Notes under the pieces: generated by a model | The model's database searches: none | Told to the model about the DNA's origin: nothing | What the model saw: only the letters and a program-made list of their open reading frames with translations | Program-made: the position numbers and the translations under genes | Part shown: positions 23,352 to 23,730 of the stretch, piece after piece | Numbering within the stretch: position 1 is the first letter of the stretch | Layout: each line of letters starts with the position of its first letter | From: a virus | IMG/VR virus record: IMGVR_UViG_3300037961_003393 | Location: 1-23,730 of that record | Length of the DNA: 23,730 nt | Reading direction: 5' to 3' (one strand)

Positions 23352-23730
23352 TAAACCATTACAAATCGGAGAAGAGGCAAAAGTGCAAATGCCGATGAAG
23401 ACGGTTGCCAGTCTGATTATAATCGTGGCACTCGGAACGATGGGCTATTTTCAAATTATAGAACGTCTCAATGTTGCAGACACTCGTATACAATTAATGG
23501 AAAAGGACCTGGAAGAGAATACAGAATTTAGAATTAAATGGCCACGTGGACAACTAGGTTCATTGCCCGCCGATTCTGAACAGTTCATGATGATCGAGGA
23601 TCTTTACAAGACCACGGAAAAGTTAAATACACATATTGAATCAATGGCTTTGAATAAAGTAAACATCGAGTTTTTAAGAAAACAAATGGATAAAGCTTTA
23701 GAAGATATTGAAAAATTAAAAGATGCAAAC
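23344..23730 (+). CDS. Membrane-anchored coiled-coil protein (3' truncated by window edge)
   Basis: The frame runs from the ATG at 23344 to the window end without a stop (129 residues visible). A short polar start (MADKPLQIGEEAKVQMPM) leads into one transmembrane segment at about 19-38 (KTVASLIIIVALGTMGYFQI), then a long charged helix with RIQLMEKDLEENTEFRIKWP, GQLGSLPADSEQFMMIEDLY and KVNIEFLRKQMDKALEDIEK. One N-terminal membrane anchor and a coiled coil are what inner-membrane spanins and some holin partners look like. I recall this protein as common in marine phages but know no tested function. GC is about 40% against about 33% in the replication genes, with CGT arginine codons. Confidence 0.75.
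   Translation, partial: MADKPLQIGEEAKVQMPMKTVASLIIIVALGTMGYFQIIERLNVADTRIQLMEKDLEENTEFRIKWPRGQLGSLPADSEQFMMIEDLYKTTEKLNTHIESMALNKVNIEFLRKQMDKALEDIEKLKDAN

Noticed and set aside
1-23730. CRISPR array, insertion sequence, integrase or attachment site
   Set aside because: No spaced direct repeats, terminal inverted repeats with transposase, or recombinase motifs were seen in the sequence.

Overview
The window is about 23.7 kb of a tailed, probably short-tailed (podovirus-like), lytic-type marine phage genome. Most likely it infects a low-GC alphaproteobacterium of the SAR11/Pelagibacter type. Reasons: AT-rich sequence with AGA as the dominant arginine codon in most genes; tightly packed genes, many joined by TAATG or ATGA stop/start overlaps; and virion proteins with glycine-rich motifs (GGRxxYAxG, a C-terminal DIPAMLSNNEFVFTADAV segment) that I recall from uncultured marine and pelagiphage genomes. 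The host and phage-group assignment is inference from memory and was not searched. Terminase, portal, major capsid, integrase, RNA polymerase and lysozyme genes are not in the window; some may lie outside it.

Layout. (1) 1-12334, virion module, all plus strand: the 3' end of a tail-fibre-like gene, a fibre-associated gene, a 725-aa structural gene preceded by a terminator-like hairpin touching its start codon, a run of small structural or unknown genes, Gly- and Gln-rich candidate internal virion proteins and a 1325-aa giant internal protein. (2) 12334-12667, a small putative lysis-type patch: a 22-codon micro-ORF, an XhlA/holin-like membrane protein, a start-less reading frame ending in a lipobox, and a sigma70-like promoter. 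(3) 12668-14912: an Hsp20 gene convergent with a SNF2-type SF2 helicase on the minus strand, then a divergent small gene; the two divergent promoters appear to share one palindromic -10 box. (4) 14913-22510, replication and recombination module from a near-consensus promoter: a coiled-coil protein, a candidate ssDNA-binding protein, an AEP primase with a PriL-like cysteine cluster, a UvrD-like SF1 helicase, a structured stretch with a 54-codon ORF, a DUF3310 protein, two PD-(D/E)XK-like nucleases and a family A DNA polymerase with proofreading. (5) 22517-23730: a conserved-looking unknown protein, a Cys-pair peptide with two possible starts, and a membrane-anchored coiled-coil protein running off the window. 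This end has visibly higher GC and CGT-type arginine codons.

The replication genes make a coherent set: priming by AEP, synthesis and proofreading by Pol A, two helicases of different superfamilies, a possible SSB and two nucleases for recombination or host DNA breakdown. No DnaB-type replicative helicase is present. The least explained parts are the structured RNA-like leaders at 16321-16375 and 19449-19589 and the micro-ORFs. These are the best candidates for undescribed biology here.
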